From Paenibacillus sp. J5C2022 (lineage in GTDB: Bacteria > Bacillota > Bacilli > Paenibacillales > Paenibacillaceae), in contig NZ_JAOQJC010000005.1 in NCBI RefSeq assembly GCF_025567625.1, forward strand, positions 124,001 to 188,000: DNA of 64,000 nt, in the 5' to 3' direction. Position numbers and translations under genes: made by a program. The first letter of the stretch is position 1, and every line of letters starts with the position of its first letter. The notes under the pieces are model-generated. The model ran no database searches, was not told the origin of the DNA, and saw nothing but the letters and a program-made list of their open reading frames with translations. Positions 17,199 to 25,964 of the stretch are shown piece by piece.

Positions 17199-17543
17199 TT
17201 AGCTGTCCAGGAAAGCTTCCGCATCTTCCAGCTTTTCGAAAGATTCCACAACGTCGCCGAACATGCGCTTCATTTGCATTTTGGAGATGGCGGAGCCTGT
17301 ATAGTAAGCCCATTTGGTCAAGCCTTTTTCCACCGACATTTGACCCAGCGGGCTAAGCTCTCCAGCCACGTCCATGGAGAACAGCTTGCCGCCGCTCAGG
17401 TCCGTCAGGCCTGTAAAGCCGGGCTTCACGTCATTCAAGACTTTAATATAATCTTGAAAATACTGTTTTACATTATCCTGAGTGATTTCTGTTACTTTTA
17501 CAATGACTCGGTTTTTACTTGCATCGTAGTTAATAGAATACAT
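17199..17543 (-). CDS. Small STAS/SpoIIAA-like protein (hypothetical)
   Basis: 114 residues, probably cytoplasmic. The pattern is of alternating beta-strands and helices: [19 protein letters not shown], then a helix, [12 protein letters not shown], and [19 protein letters not shown]. This resembles the STAS/SpoIIAA-like fold in which a small regulatory protein binds a partner. The family is not firmly identified. It is upstream of, and probably co-transcribed with, the soluble chemoreceptor, and may act in the same signalling path (inference). The Ser in the DLSGG loop occupies a position like the phosphorylated Ser in STAS proteins, but this is only suggestive. Confidence 0.6.
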   Translation of the reverse strand: MYSINYDASKNRVIVKVTEITQDNVKQYFQDYIKVLNDVKPGFTGLTDLSGGKLFSMDVAGELSPLGQMSVEKGLTKWAYYTGSAISKMQMKRMFGDVVESFEKLEDAEAFLDS

Positions 17544-17650
17544 TTAAATTCTCCCATCTCTTTTTGTAATAAATTGATTCAGTCAAAGAATATACAATAA
17601 TCAGCATTTTGTAAAGAAGAATTTGGCGAAAATTGTAGAATTATGACGAA

Positions 17651-20600
17651 TCAAATGTAACCTTTTTCCTTGCTGTGATGGAACATGCTCGTGATCATCC
17701 CTTGCGTAAGCGGCGACCAGCGGAACCCCAGCTTCTCCAGCACATATAGCGTCTTATCAGAAAAAATATGGAAAAAGGTTTGCAATATCGTCTCATCCAT
17801 CCAACCGTAATGCAGCATAATATTTTCTACCGACTCGCCAAGTTGTTCATCCTCGTAATGCTCGAACAGGTAGTCTGCAAAGGAAGAAAACGGAATTATT
17901 TCGACATTAACCGACAATTCTCCACTTTTCACAACATGCCCGATATTCACCTCATGAGGATTGGCCAAATGATAGATTTCATTGCGCAGGGAGCCGCAAT
18001 CGGCAAGCGTCACGATCGCTCTGCTCATCTCATCCACATAGGAGAAATCCACATCGGTATGCGTGCCTGGTGCCACGCCCAACGCCAGCATCGACTTCAT
18101 CGTCGTATAGAAGGCGTTGTCCGCTATATTCTCCTGGAAGCGGCCTGTTACGGAATGAAAGACGATGTTGCCAAGCCGATAAATGCAGGTCTGAATGCCC
18201 CGACGTCGAGCCTCTGCCACAAGACATTCCGCCTCGAACTTCGTCTTCGCATAGTAGTTCTCGAATTGCTGGCCGATATCCAGCTCGTATTCACTGAAGC
18301 AGACATGCCGCATATCGCTCACGCTGCCGGTCGCAACGCCGAGCGTGGACATATGGTGCATGTGCTTCCGCTTGCCCGCTTCGGCGAATGACAGAAGCAG
18401 CTCCGTCGCCTTCACATTCTGCTCGTAGAATTCGGCGTATGCGCCGTAATGCTTCACGTTCGCAGCCGCATGGAAGATGGCGTCGATCTTGTCCGCCAGC
18501 TGCCGATATACGTCGCCGGACAAGCCGAATCCCTTCTTCGAAATATCCCCCGCGTACACATGAATGCGCCCTTCGTGCTTCGGATACCAGTCCGGGCCGA
18601 AGTAATAGGTGCACTTGCCGATTAGCCGCTTTCTCGCTTCTTCGTCGTTCGCTCCCCTTACGACAGCATACACATGCCAAGCCTTGCCCATGATCATCTC
18701 GTAGAGCATATGAGCGCCCAGATAGCCCGTTGCGCCGGTCAGCAGGACGGCTTCGTAACTGTTGGTGACCGCGATGTCGAGATCCTTGTACTCGCTGAAT
18801 CTGGCCATGTAGGACGCCCTTTGTTCCGTTGTGTCCACTTGGTCCAGCTCCAGATTAGCCGATTTGATCTCATTCAGTCGTTCGCGCAGATGATGTTGCT
18901 TCGGCTTCAGCTTGGCTGCGAGCTTAGCTATACTCTGATGCTCGAAGATGTCATTCATGCCGAGCTCGTATTTCTTCTGCAGCCTTGCTACGACGACGGT
19001 CGCCTTCAAGGAGTGGCCGCCCAGCTCGAAGAAATTGTCGTGCACGCCGATCGCATCCGTCTGCAGCACTTCCCGCCACACTTCCAATACCGCCTGCTCC
19101 GTCTCTGTACGCGGAGCGACAAGCTCACGGCTGCGGGCGTGGCCCGCCTCAGGCTGCGGCAGCGCCTTGCGGTCAATCTTGCCGTTCGGCGTTAGCGGCA
19201 TCGCCATTAGCTGCATGAAGTAAGAAGGTATCATATAGTCCGGCAATGTGCGGCCCAGATGCTCCCTCAGCTCGCTTACGGTCATATCCCGCGATGCCGT
19301 AAAGTATGCGCACAGATAAAGTCCGCCCTTTCCGTCCTCCCTGGCGACGACAATCGCCTCGGCTACGGCGGAATGATTCAAGAGGATGTTCTCCACCTCG
19401 CCAAGCTCGATCCGGAAGCCGCGTATTTTCACCTGGTGATCCAGTCTTCCCAGAAATTCGATCGTTCCCGCCTTCGTCCAGCGCGCCAGATCGCCAGTCT
19501 TGTACATCCGCTCGCCCGGCCTGAACGGATTGGCCACATAACGCTCGCGTGTCATATCCTCGTTATTGTAGTAGCCGCGGCCCACGTTATATCCCGAGAT
19601 GTACAGTTCGCCAGCAACGCCTATCGGCTGCGGCTGCATCGCCTCGTTGACAATATAGATCTGCGTATTGGCAATCGGCTTGCCGATCGGCGGCAGCTCC
19701 GGTATATGCCCATGCGGATCGATCGTGTACGTCGTCACGACATGCGTCTCGGAAGGCCCGTAATGATTGTGCAGATGGACGCCGTGGCGGGTCAGATACG
19801 AACGGAATTTCTCCGGCACGATCAACTGCTCCCCGGCAGTGATGATATGCTTCACAGTCGATGGGAACGATTCGGCATACTCCTTCTCGTTCAGTATGAA
19901 CTTCAGGAACGATACCGGCATGAACAACGTCTCGATATGGTCACGGCCGATCGTAGCCAACAGCTCGCCTACATTCATCCGCAGCTCGCTTGTAATGAGA
20001 TGCAACGTGCCGCCCGCGGCCAGCGTGGACCATATCTCCTGCGAGCAGACATCGAAGCTGATCGTCGTGAATTGAAGCACGTTGGCGCTATAGTCTACAT
20101 TGGATGCGGTATACTGATCGTGCAGCAAATTCACAATATTGCGATGCTCGATCATGACGCCCTTCGGCTTGCCGGTCGTGCCCGACGTGTAGATGACATA
20201 GAGCAGATCCTGCGGTTCGTTCACATGCGGCGGATTGGAGATATCGGCGTTATAGACGCCCTCATCGTCCAGACAGAGCACCTCTCCTTCGAACGCAATC
20301 CCGTCCATCATCTTGCGCTGCGTCAGCAGAAGCCTCGTGTTGCTGTTGGCCAGCATATATTGGACACGATCCTGCGGATACTCCGGGTCAATCGGTACAT
20401 AAGCCCCGCCCGCCTTCAGAATAGCGACAAGCCCGATGATCATCTCGAATGACCGCTCCGCCATCAGTCCGACCACCTCGTCGCGCCGAACGCCCTTCCT
20501 GCGCAGCGTATGCGCCAGAGCGTTCGCACGCTCGTTCAACTCGCGGTATGTCATCGACTGCTCCCCGAATACTAGCGCCTGCTTATCCGGCGTGCGCAAT

Positions 20601-23600
20601 GCCTGCTCTTCGAACAAGCCATGAATCGTCATCCCGCCGGCATATGCTGACACCGTATCGTTCAGTCCGCGTACTACCTGATCCGTCTCTTCCTCGCTCA
20701 GCATTCTGAGCTCGCCAAGCTTCCTGTCAGGATGGCCAATCGCGTCGACCAGAAGACGAATATAGCGTTCGCCGAATCGGCTCATCGCCTCTTGCTCGAA
20801 CAATGCCGTATTGTACTGTACGTCGATGCGGAGCTCCGTCCGCTCTTCCGTAATGTCGACCATAAGGTCATACTTCGCCACGGGATGGAAGTACGGCTGT
20901 TGATCAACCTTTGCCCCATCCAGCCGAAGCTCCAGCTTCCCGGTATTCTGCATGACGAACAGCGTATCGAACAGCAGATTGCGGCTGGTGTCTCGCGGAA
21001 TGTTCAAGGAACGGACAAGCTCCTCCAGCTCGCAATCCTGATGCTGGAAGGCTCCCAGCAATATCGCCTTCACTTCTTGAAGCAGTTGGGAGAACGTCTT
21101 CCCCTTCTCTGGGAAGACACGGACAGGCAGCGTATTGACGAACATCCCCACAACGCCTTGCAGTTCCTCCAGCAGTCGGCCGGCAACGGGAACGCCCGTC
21201 ACAATGTCCTCCTGATTGCTGTAGCGTGCCAACAGCGCCTTATAGCCGGCGAACAAGACCATGAACGGCGTTGTTCCCGTCTTCGCTGCGAATGACTTCA
21301 ATGCGCCAGTCCGCCGTTCATCCAGTCGCCAGGAGAGGGTCTCTCCAATATAAGTCAGCTTATCCGGCCTTGCCTTGTCGGTCTGCAGCTGCAGAATCGG
21401 CAGTTCGCCGGCCAGCGACCTCTGCCAGTATGCAGCTCCTTCTTCCGGAAGGCTGCGTTCACTCTCCCATACAGCGAAGTCTGTGAACGAGACGGCGAGC
21501 TCCGGCAGTTCTTCACCGCGATAAGCTTGCGACAGCTCGCGGAACCATACATTCGCGGATACGCCGTCGACCGCGATATGATGGAAATCGACGACGAGCG
21601 CCGGCAGCCCGTCGCCCGACACGAGCGCGGCGCGCATAAGAGGCGCCCGGCTCAGATCGAACGGCTGAACGAATGCGCGTATCGCCTCGTTCAATCTTCC
21701 CGGTGCAGTCTCCACCTCGCTTAGCCGGAATGGAGCATGAGACTGCACCCGTTGTACGATGGTGTCGCCGTCCACATGGTACGTCGTACGCAAGGATGCG
21801 TGCCGATCCAGCATGCTGCGGAGCGCTCCCTCCAGACGATGCACATCCATCTTCCCGTCTATCCGGAACACGAAAGGAGCGTTGTACGCCGTTCCCACTC
21901 CTTCCATCTGCTCGATGAAATACAGACGTTTCTGTGCGGATGACAGCGGGTAGGCGCTTCGTTCTGCCGCTTGTGCGATGACGATTTCCGCCTTCCGCTC
22001 ACCAATCCCCCCCGCTTCGCCGAACGATCGTTCTCCCGCTGCTTCCTTAAGCCACTCCGCTTGACCGCGGACCGTATCTTGCTGGAACAATTCCGCAATA
22101 GGGACGGACACTTCGAATCGGCGCTCCAGCCTGGTCTGAAGCGCAACCAGCTTCAAGGAGTCCCCACCCGACAGGAAGAAGGAATCGCATGCGCCAATCG
22201 GGCTTAGCTGAAGCACTTCGTGCCACAGCTCGGCAATCGCTATCTCCCACTTACCTTCGGGGGGAACGATGCTGGCAGCCTGCGTCGCTTCAGGGGCAGG
22301 CAGCGCTCTCCTGTCCACCTTGCCGTTGGCGGTCAGCGGCAGCTCCGGTAGCTGTACCAGCTGCGCCGGTATCATATAGCCAGGCAAGCTGGCACCCAGA
22401 TGTCGGGCCATGTCCCGGTAGTCCACGTCTTGCTTGCCGACGATATAAGCGCATAAATATTTCGAGCCGGACGCATCCTCCAAGTCTACTACGATCGTCT
22501 CTTCGATCACGGGATGCTGCAGCAACGTATGCTCGATCTCTCCGATCTCGATTCGGAAGCCTCTTATCTTCACTTGATAGTCGATTCTGCCCAGAAATTC
22601 GATCTCTCCCGCTTCCGTCCATCTGGCCAAATCGCCTGTCCGATACAATAGGCCCAAGCCATCGACGCTTCTGTCCACGAACTTCTCTGCGGTAAGCTCC
22701 GGCTGATTCCGGTATCCGCGTGCCAGACCGCAGCCGGTCACGCACAGCTCGCCCGGGATGCCGATCGGCTGAGAATAGCCGTACCGGTCCAGAATATGGA
22801 CTTGCGAGCCCGTTATCGGCTTGCCGATCGGTATATTCTCGTTCAGCTCAGTCACTTCATGCGCCGTTGTGACGACCGTGTTCTCGGTCGGGCCGTAGCA
22901 ATTGTACAGCTTGTAGCCCTGCTTATGGAATGACTTCAGCTTATCTCCGCCAGTAAGCAATATGCGGAGCGACGGCATCTCCCTCGTCATGAACTGTTCG
23001 CAGAATTGGGTCGGCAGGAAGCTGATCGATATTTCGTGCTCCACGAAGAAGGCGTGAAGCTTCGAAGCGTCAAGCCGGATATCGTCGGGAATCATATACA
23101 GCGACGCTCCCGACAATAAGTAAGGGAACACTTCCCATACGGATGCGTCGAATCCGAAGCCCGCATACTTGGTTGCCCGGTCACGTTCGGTTACTCCGAA
23201 AGCAGCCACATGCCAGTTACAAAGGTTGATCAGCGAACGATGCTCGATCATTACGCCTTTCGGGCGGCCTGTAGAGCCGGATGTATAAATCATGTACGCC
23301 AAATCCTCGGCCCGCGCCGAGAAGTCGTCGTCTTGCCTCCAATCGGCTATATGCCACTCCTCCCTGCTCGCCTCGGCGGCACAGAGAATCTCTCCGCTGA
23401 ATGCTATGCCCTCGTCAAGCTTGACATTGGGTTCAGTCACCAGCAGACCGGCTCCGCTGTCCTCCAACATGTATTGGATGCGATCCGCCGGGTAAGCAGG
23501 ATCGATCGGCATATATGCCGCGCCAGTCTTTAGAATCGCAAGCACGCCGATCGCCATCTCAAGCGACGGAGTTGCGACGATGCCGACCACTTCCCCGCGT

Positions 23601-24475
23601 CTGGCCCCACGAGCGGCAAGCGTCCCCGCAAGAGCGTTCGCTCTAGCATTTAATTGTTCGTAAGTTATCGATTGATCATTATGTATAATGGCGGGATGCT
23701 GCGGCGTCTTGTTCGCCTGCCTCTCGATCAGGCCATGTACAGTGTCGTCTGTCATGGATAGCTGCGGGGAATCATTCCATTCGGCAAGCAGCCGCTCCTC
23801 TTCGTCCGTCAGCAGTTGAATATGGCCGAAGGAGTGCTTCGGCTTCTGCAGCCAGCCCTCCACGAATCTCCGCATATGGTGAACCATTCTTCTGGCGAAG
23901 ATGCCGGACTTGCTTCCGTCCCACATGACCGTCAGCGAACCGCCGTCTTCCTCGCTATAGGACAATACATAGTCGAAGCGGCCTTGAAGCTGGTCCGCAA
24001 CTTCGATGCCGCCTGTCACTACAGCCGTATTGCATAGCGGCATCTCTCCCCCCAGACCGCATAAGTCCGATACGTCTTGCATGCTGATCGCCCGCCGGCG
24101 ATTGTCGGCCATGACGGCATCGGCCTGCTGCACGACGGTTTCCAGCGCCGTCGCGCCATCTGCCGACAGTTTCAGCGGATAGGTGTGTTCCGCGGAATGC
24201 ACAACGACAAAGGCCGCTTCCTCCGTTCGCAAATACTTCATAAGGAGCATTCCCCACGCGGCAGCGATTAAAGATTGCGGGGCAATCTGCGCCAATGAAC
24301 ATGCCAGTTGAATATCACGTCCCGACATCTCAGGCCATGAATAGCTGTACTTCTCCAGTCGACTTGAAGGATTCGTGGAAGGAACTCGCAGCATGGTGCG
24401 TTCTTCCATCTGACTCATATACGTCTTCCATTCGGTCAATACTGACTCTTTCAATTTCAACTCAGGCATTTTCAT
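17651..24475 (-). CDS. Dimodular NRPS with terminal reductase: (C*)-A(Leu)-T-C-A(Pro)-T-TD
   Basis: 2274 residues. Residues 1-235 are a degenerate partial condensation domain without HHxxxDG. A1 spans about 245-730 (YMIYTSGSTGRPKG near 394-407; YGPTEN at 527-532). T1 carries its carrier Ser at 773 (GGDSL). A full C domain (about 840-1275) has HHIAVDG at 965-971. A2 spans about 1285-1780, T2 has Ser1822 (GGHSL), and the thioester-reductase domain (about 1905-2274) has TGATGYLG at 1913-1920 and the catalytic S2043, Y2075 and K2079. My reading of the specificity residues is DAWFLGCVV-K (close to Leu) and DVQFIAHVV-K (close to Pro). The product should be a dipeptide aldehyde released with NADPH. 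No tailoring, export or phosphopantetheinyl transferase genes adjoin it. The start may be ATG 24475 or 24469; AAGGA precedes both. A riboswitch leader controls it. Confidence 0.93.
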   Translation of the reverse strand: MKMPELKLKESVLTEWKTYMSQMEERTMLRVPSTNPSSRLEKYSYSWPEMSGRDIQLACSLAQIAPQSLIAAAWGMLLMKYLRTEEAAFVVVHSAEHTYPLKLSADGATALETVVQQADAVMADNRRRAISMQDVSDLCGLGGEMPLCNTAVVTGGIEVADQLQGRFDYVLSYSEEDGGSLTVMWDGSKSGIFARRMVHHMRRFVEGWLQKPKHSFGHIQLLTDEEERLLAEWNDSPQLSMTDDTVHGLIERQANKTPQHPAIIHNDQSITYEQLNARANALAGTLAARGARRGEVVGIVATPSLEMAIGVLAILKTGAAYMPIDPAYPADRIQYMLEDSGAGLLVTEPNVKLDEGIAFSGEILCAAEASREEWHIADWRQDDDFSARAEDLAYMIYTSGSTGRPKGVMIEHRSLINLCNWHVAAFGVTERDRATKYAGFGFDASVWEVFPYLLSGASLYMIPDDIRLDASKLHAFFVEHEISISFLPTQFCEQFMTREMPSLRILLTGGDKLKSFHKQGYKLYNCYGPTENTVVTTAHEVTELNENIPIGKPITGSQVHILDRYGYSQPIGIPGELCVTGCGLARGYRNQPELTAEKFVDRSVDGLGLLYRTGDLARWTEAGEIEFLGRIDYQVKIRGFRIEIGEIEHTLLQHPVIEETIVVDLEDASGSKYLCAYIVGKQDVDYRDMARHLGASLPGYMIPAQLVQLPELPLTANGKVDRRALPAPEATQAASIVPPEGKWEIAIAELWHEVLQLSPIGACDSFFLSGGDSLKLVALQTRLERRFEVSVPIAELFQQDTVRGQAEWLKEAAGERSFGEAGGIGERKAEIVIAQAAERSAYPLSSAQKRLYFIEQMEGVGTAYNAPFVFRIDGKMDVHRLEGALRSMLDRHASLRTTYHVDGDTIVQRVQSHAPFRLSEVETAPGRLNEAIRAFVQPFDLSRAPLMRAALVSGDGLPALVVDFHHIAVDGVSANVWFRELSQAYRGEELPELAVSFTDFAVWESERSLPEEGAAYWQRSLAGELPILQLQTDKARPDKLTYIGETLSWRLDERRTGALKSFAAKTGTTPFMVLFAGYKALLARYSNQEDIVTGVPVAGRLLEELQGVVGMFVNTLPVRVFPEKGKTFSQLLQEVKAILLGAFQHQDCELEELVRSLNIPRDTSRNLLFDTLFVMQNTGKLELRLDGAKVDQQPYFHPVAKYDLMVDITEERTELRIDVQYNTALFEQEAMSRFGERYIRLLVDAIGHPDRKLGELRMLSEEETDQVVRGLNDTVSAYAGGMTIHGLFEEQALRTPDKQALVFGEQSMTYRELNERANALAHTLRRKGVRRDEVVGLMAERSFEMIIGLVAILKAGGAYVPIDPEYPQDRVQYMLANSNTRLLLTQRKMMDGIAFEGEVLCLDDEGVYNADISNPPHVNEPQDLLYVIYTSGTTGKPKGVMIEHRNIVNLLHDQYTASNVDYSANVLQFTTISFDVCSQEIWSTLAAGGTLHLITSELRMNVGELLATIGRDHIETLFMPVSFLKFILNEKEYAESFPSTVKHIITAGEQLIVPEKFRSYLTRHGVHLHNHYGPSETHVVTTYTIDPHGHIPELPPIGKPIANTQIYIVNEAMQPQPIGVAGELYISGYNVGRGYYNNEDMTRERYVANPFRPGERMYKTGDLARWTKAGTIEFLGRLDHQVKIRGFRIELGEVENILLNHSAVAEAIVVAREDGKGGLYLCAYFTASRDMTVSELREHLGRTLPDYMIPSYFMQLMAMPLTPNGKIDRKALPQPEAGHARSRELVAPRTETEQAVLEVWREVLQTDAIGVHDNFFELGGHSLKATVVVARLQKKYELGMNDIFEHQSIAKLAAKLKPKQHHLRERLNEIKSANLELDQVDTTEQRASYMARFSEYKDLDIAVTNSYEAVLLTGATGYLGAHMLYEMIMGKAWHVYAVVRGANDEEARKRLIGKCTYYFGPDWYPKHEGRIHVYAGDISKKGFGLSGDVYRQLADKIDAIFHAAANVKHYGAYAEFYEQNVKATELLLSFAEAGKRKHMHHMSTLGVATGSVSDMRHVCFSEYELDIGQQFENYYAKTKFEAECLVAEARRRGIQTCIYRLGNIVFHSVTGRFQENIADNAFYTTMKSMLALGVAPGTHTDVDFSYVDEMSRAIVTLADCGSLRNEIYHLANPHEVNIGHVVKSGELSVNVEIIPFSSFADYLFEHYEDEQLGESVENIMLHYGWMDETILQTFFHIFSDKTLYVLEKLGFRWSPLTQGMITSMFHHSKEKGYI

Positions 24476-24510
24476 CGTTCCTTTTCTTCAATCTTCTTGC
24501 TTACATTCGA

Positions 24511-24543
24511 AACAAAAAACCCGGCTATCCGCAAGCCGAGTTT
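24511..24543 (-). terminator. Riboswitch expression platform: intrinsic terminator before the NRPS
   Basis: On the minus strand AAACTCGGCT (24534-24543 complement) pairs with AGCCGGGTTT (24517-24526 complement), one T-G pair, followed by a run of six T residues. It lies between the aptamer and the NRPS start, 36 bases before the ATG, so it acts in the leader and not at a gene end. UCGGC in its 5' arm could alternatively pair with GCCGA at the end of the aptamer, a possible anti-terminator. Confidence 0.85.
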
Positions 24544-24562
24544 AAGAAGCGATCATTATCGC

Positions 24563-24656
24563 AATCGGCAACTGGCTGGCATGGCGGTTAACCGCTGTAG
24601 CCCCTATAGCTTTGTGTCCCATGTCTTTCGACAGGTTTACCCGTATTCAGTTAGCA
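24563..24656 (-). promoter_or_regulatory. Cyclic di-GMP-I (GEMM) riboswitch aptamer upstream of NRPS
   Basis: Read on the minus strand, the leader contains the GEMM-I core in order: CGGGTAAACC, TGTC-GAAA-GACA (GNRA tetraloop helix), TGGGACACAAAGC, TATAGGGGCTA, then a GCGG-TTAA-CCGC hairpin and GCCAGTTGCCGA. A possible closing helix pairs AACTG (24648-24652) with CAGTT (24570-24574). The G in CGGGTAAACC and the A in CAAAG sit where the ligand-contacting G20 and A47 of the Vibrio Vc2 aptamer lie, favouring c-di-GMP over cGAMP. The class binds c-di-GMP; whether binding turns the NRPS on or off cannot be read with certainty. The upstream 24660-24900 stretch is AT-rich and should hold its promoter, but I could not fix it. 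Confidence 0.85.
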
Positions 24657-24843
24657 TAGAACATATAACCATGGCCGCAGTATGAATAGTACATATGTCC
24701 TATCTACCTTATAATATATACCAAATGCAGCCTTAAAGTATAGCATCCCTTTCAACATTCATAATTTCTTCATGATTTTGGCTTTTTGGTACCCCCTATC
24801 CTTTATTTCGTCAAGCACCAGAATAAAATTCACGTTTTTTTAT

Positions 24844-24880
24844 AATATTCCTTGACGGGAATATTCCTATGTAGTAATAT
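24844..24880 (+). promoter_or_regulatory. Promoter and operator of the arsR-AHSA1 pair
   Basis: TTGACG (24852-24857) and TAATAT (24875-24880) are 17 bases apart. The -35 box is flanked by a perfect 8-base inverted repeat, AATATTCC (24844-24851) and GGAATATT (24858-24865). This placement fits autorepression by the ArsR-type protein encoded directly downstream. Confidence 0.75.
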
Positions 24881-24930
24881 TCAGTTAACAACAAGATCAA
24901 CAGCATCACTTGAAGCGAGGTGAGGAGGCT

Positions 24931-25269
24931 ATGGATACCGTCATATTCAGCGCGCTTGCGGAACCTAGCCGGCTCAGAATTGTGGAGCTGCTTCGCAACG
25001 GCCCCATGAATGTAGGTGAAGTCGCCGCTCAGCTCGGAATCAGGCAGCCGCAAGCCTCTAAGCATCTGAAGGTGCTTCTGGAATCCGGTCTGGTTGAAGT
25101 GCAAGCTGAAGCCAATCGCCGCAATTACAGGCTTCGCACGGCTCCTCTTCAAGACATGGACAACTGGCTAAGCGCCTACCGCAACATGTGGGAACAACGG
25201 TATGACAAGTTGGATCGGTACTTGCAACAGCTGCAATCGCAGCAAAAACAATCCGGGGAGGAATTATAA
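24931..25269 (+). CDS. ArsR-family winged-helix repressor
   Basis: 112 residues. The winged helix covers about residues 1-80 (FSALAEPSRLRIVELLRNG, VAAQLGIRQPQASKHLKVL). No Cys-x-Val-Cys or other metal site is seen, so it belongs to the non-metal ArsR group often paired with AHSA1/SRPBCC proteins. ATG 24931 follows AGGTGAGGAGG. Its stop overlaps the next start (TAATG), so the two are translationally coupled. The inverted repeat at the promoter is the expected operator. The ligand is unknown. Confidence 0.9.
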   Translation: MDTVIFSALAEPSRLRIVELLRNGPMNVGEVAAQLGIRQPQASKHLKVLLESGLVEVQAEANRRNYRLRTAPLQDMDNWLSAYRNMWEQRYDKLDRYLQQLQSQQKQSGEEL

Positions 25270-25778
25270 TGTCCAATGAAATGACGTTCAAAGCAGAAGG
25301 TAATGAAATCGTAGCGGAGCGCGTATTCAATGCGCCACGCGAGCTCGTATTCCAAGTGTATACGGAAGCCGAGCACCTCAAAAATTGGTGGGGACCGCAA
25401 GGTTGGACCGTTCCGGTATGCCATGTCGACTTCCGGGTAGGCGGTGTATGGCACTATTGCATGAAGTGCGAGGACAAAAATCAGGGCGATTTCTTCGGGA
25501 TGGAATCGTGGGGCAAAGGCATATACCGTGAAATCGATCACGGGAACAGCTTCGTCTATAACGATTACTTCTCCGATGCGGAAGGCAATGAAAATGCCGA
25601 AATGCCGGCAGCGCTCATTACGGTTCAATTCCTTGAAGAAGAAGGAAAAACAAGAGTCGTTAGCAAAACCCGCTATGATTCCGCTGAACAAATTAAAACG
25701 TTAATGGAGATGGGCATGAAGGAAGGCTTCACACAAACTTGGGACCGCTTGTCGGAATACTTGGTATCCGTCAAATAA
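25269..25778 (+). CDS. SRPBCC/AHSA1 domain protein
   Basis: 169 residues with the AHSA1-type START-like fold: RVFNAPRELVFQVYTEAEHLKNWWGP near the N-terminus is the family signature (shown here as RVFNAPRELVFQVY then LKNWWGP), and a long C-terminal helix (GMKEGFTQTWDRLSEYL) closes the cavity. Such proteins bind hydrophobic small molecules, and in this gene arrangement (ArsR-AHSA1) probably sense or sequester a ligand. An HYCMKCEDK segment is noted, but a metal role is not established. The start overlaps the ArsR stop by one base. The hairpin at 25854 follows. Confidence 0.88.
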   Translation: MSNEMTFKAEGNEIVAERVFNAPRELVFQVYTEAEHLKNWWGPQGWTVPVCHVDFRVGGVWHYCMKCEDKNQGDFFGMESWGKGIYREIDHGNSFVYNDYFSDAEGNENAEMPAALITVQFLEEEGKTRVVSKTRYDSAEQIKTLMEMGMKEGFTQTWDRLSEYLVSVK

Positions 25779-25853
25779 CTCCATTCCTTCAGCCTCAACA
25801 AGCAGTGAAACCTACAGGTAGAATTGGCAGGTCTGTGGAAAAATAAACAACAA

Positions 25854-25907
25854 AAACCGTTACTTGGCGAAATGGTCGTATGACCTCCATTCGCCAAGTA
25901 ACGGTTT
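25854..25907. terminator. Long bidirectional terminator between AHSA1 and sulfatase genes
   Basis: A perfect 17-bp outer stem (25854-25870 with 25891-25907) lies between convergent stops. The minus-strand reading ends in TTTTTGTTGTTTATTT, a good tail for the sulfatase transcript. On plus it lacks a clear T run. Confidence 0.85.
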
Positions 25908-25964
25908 CATCGTGTTATTCTATACTGTCGCACCAAGAAATGCAGGCCGACCTCATCCACTCCC

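Noticed and set aside
19259..20452. 397-codon plus-strand frame inside the NRPS
   Set aside because: Antisense shadow of the second adenylation domain; no family resemblance.
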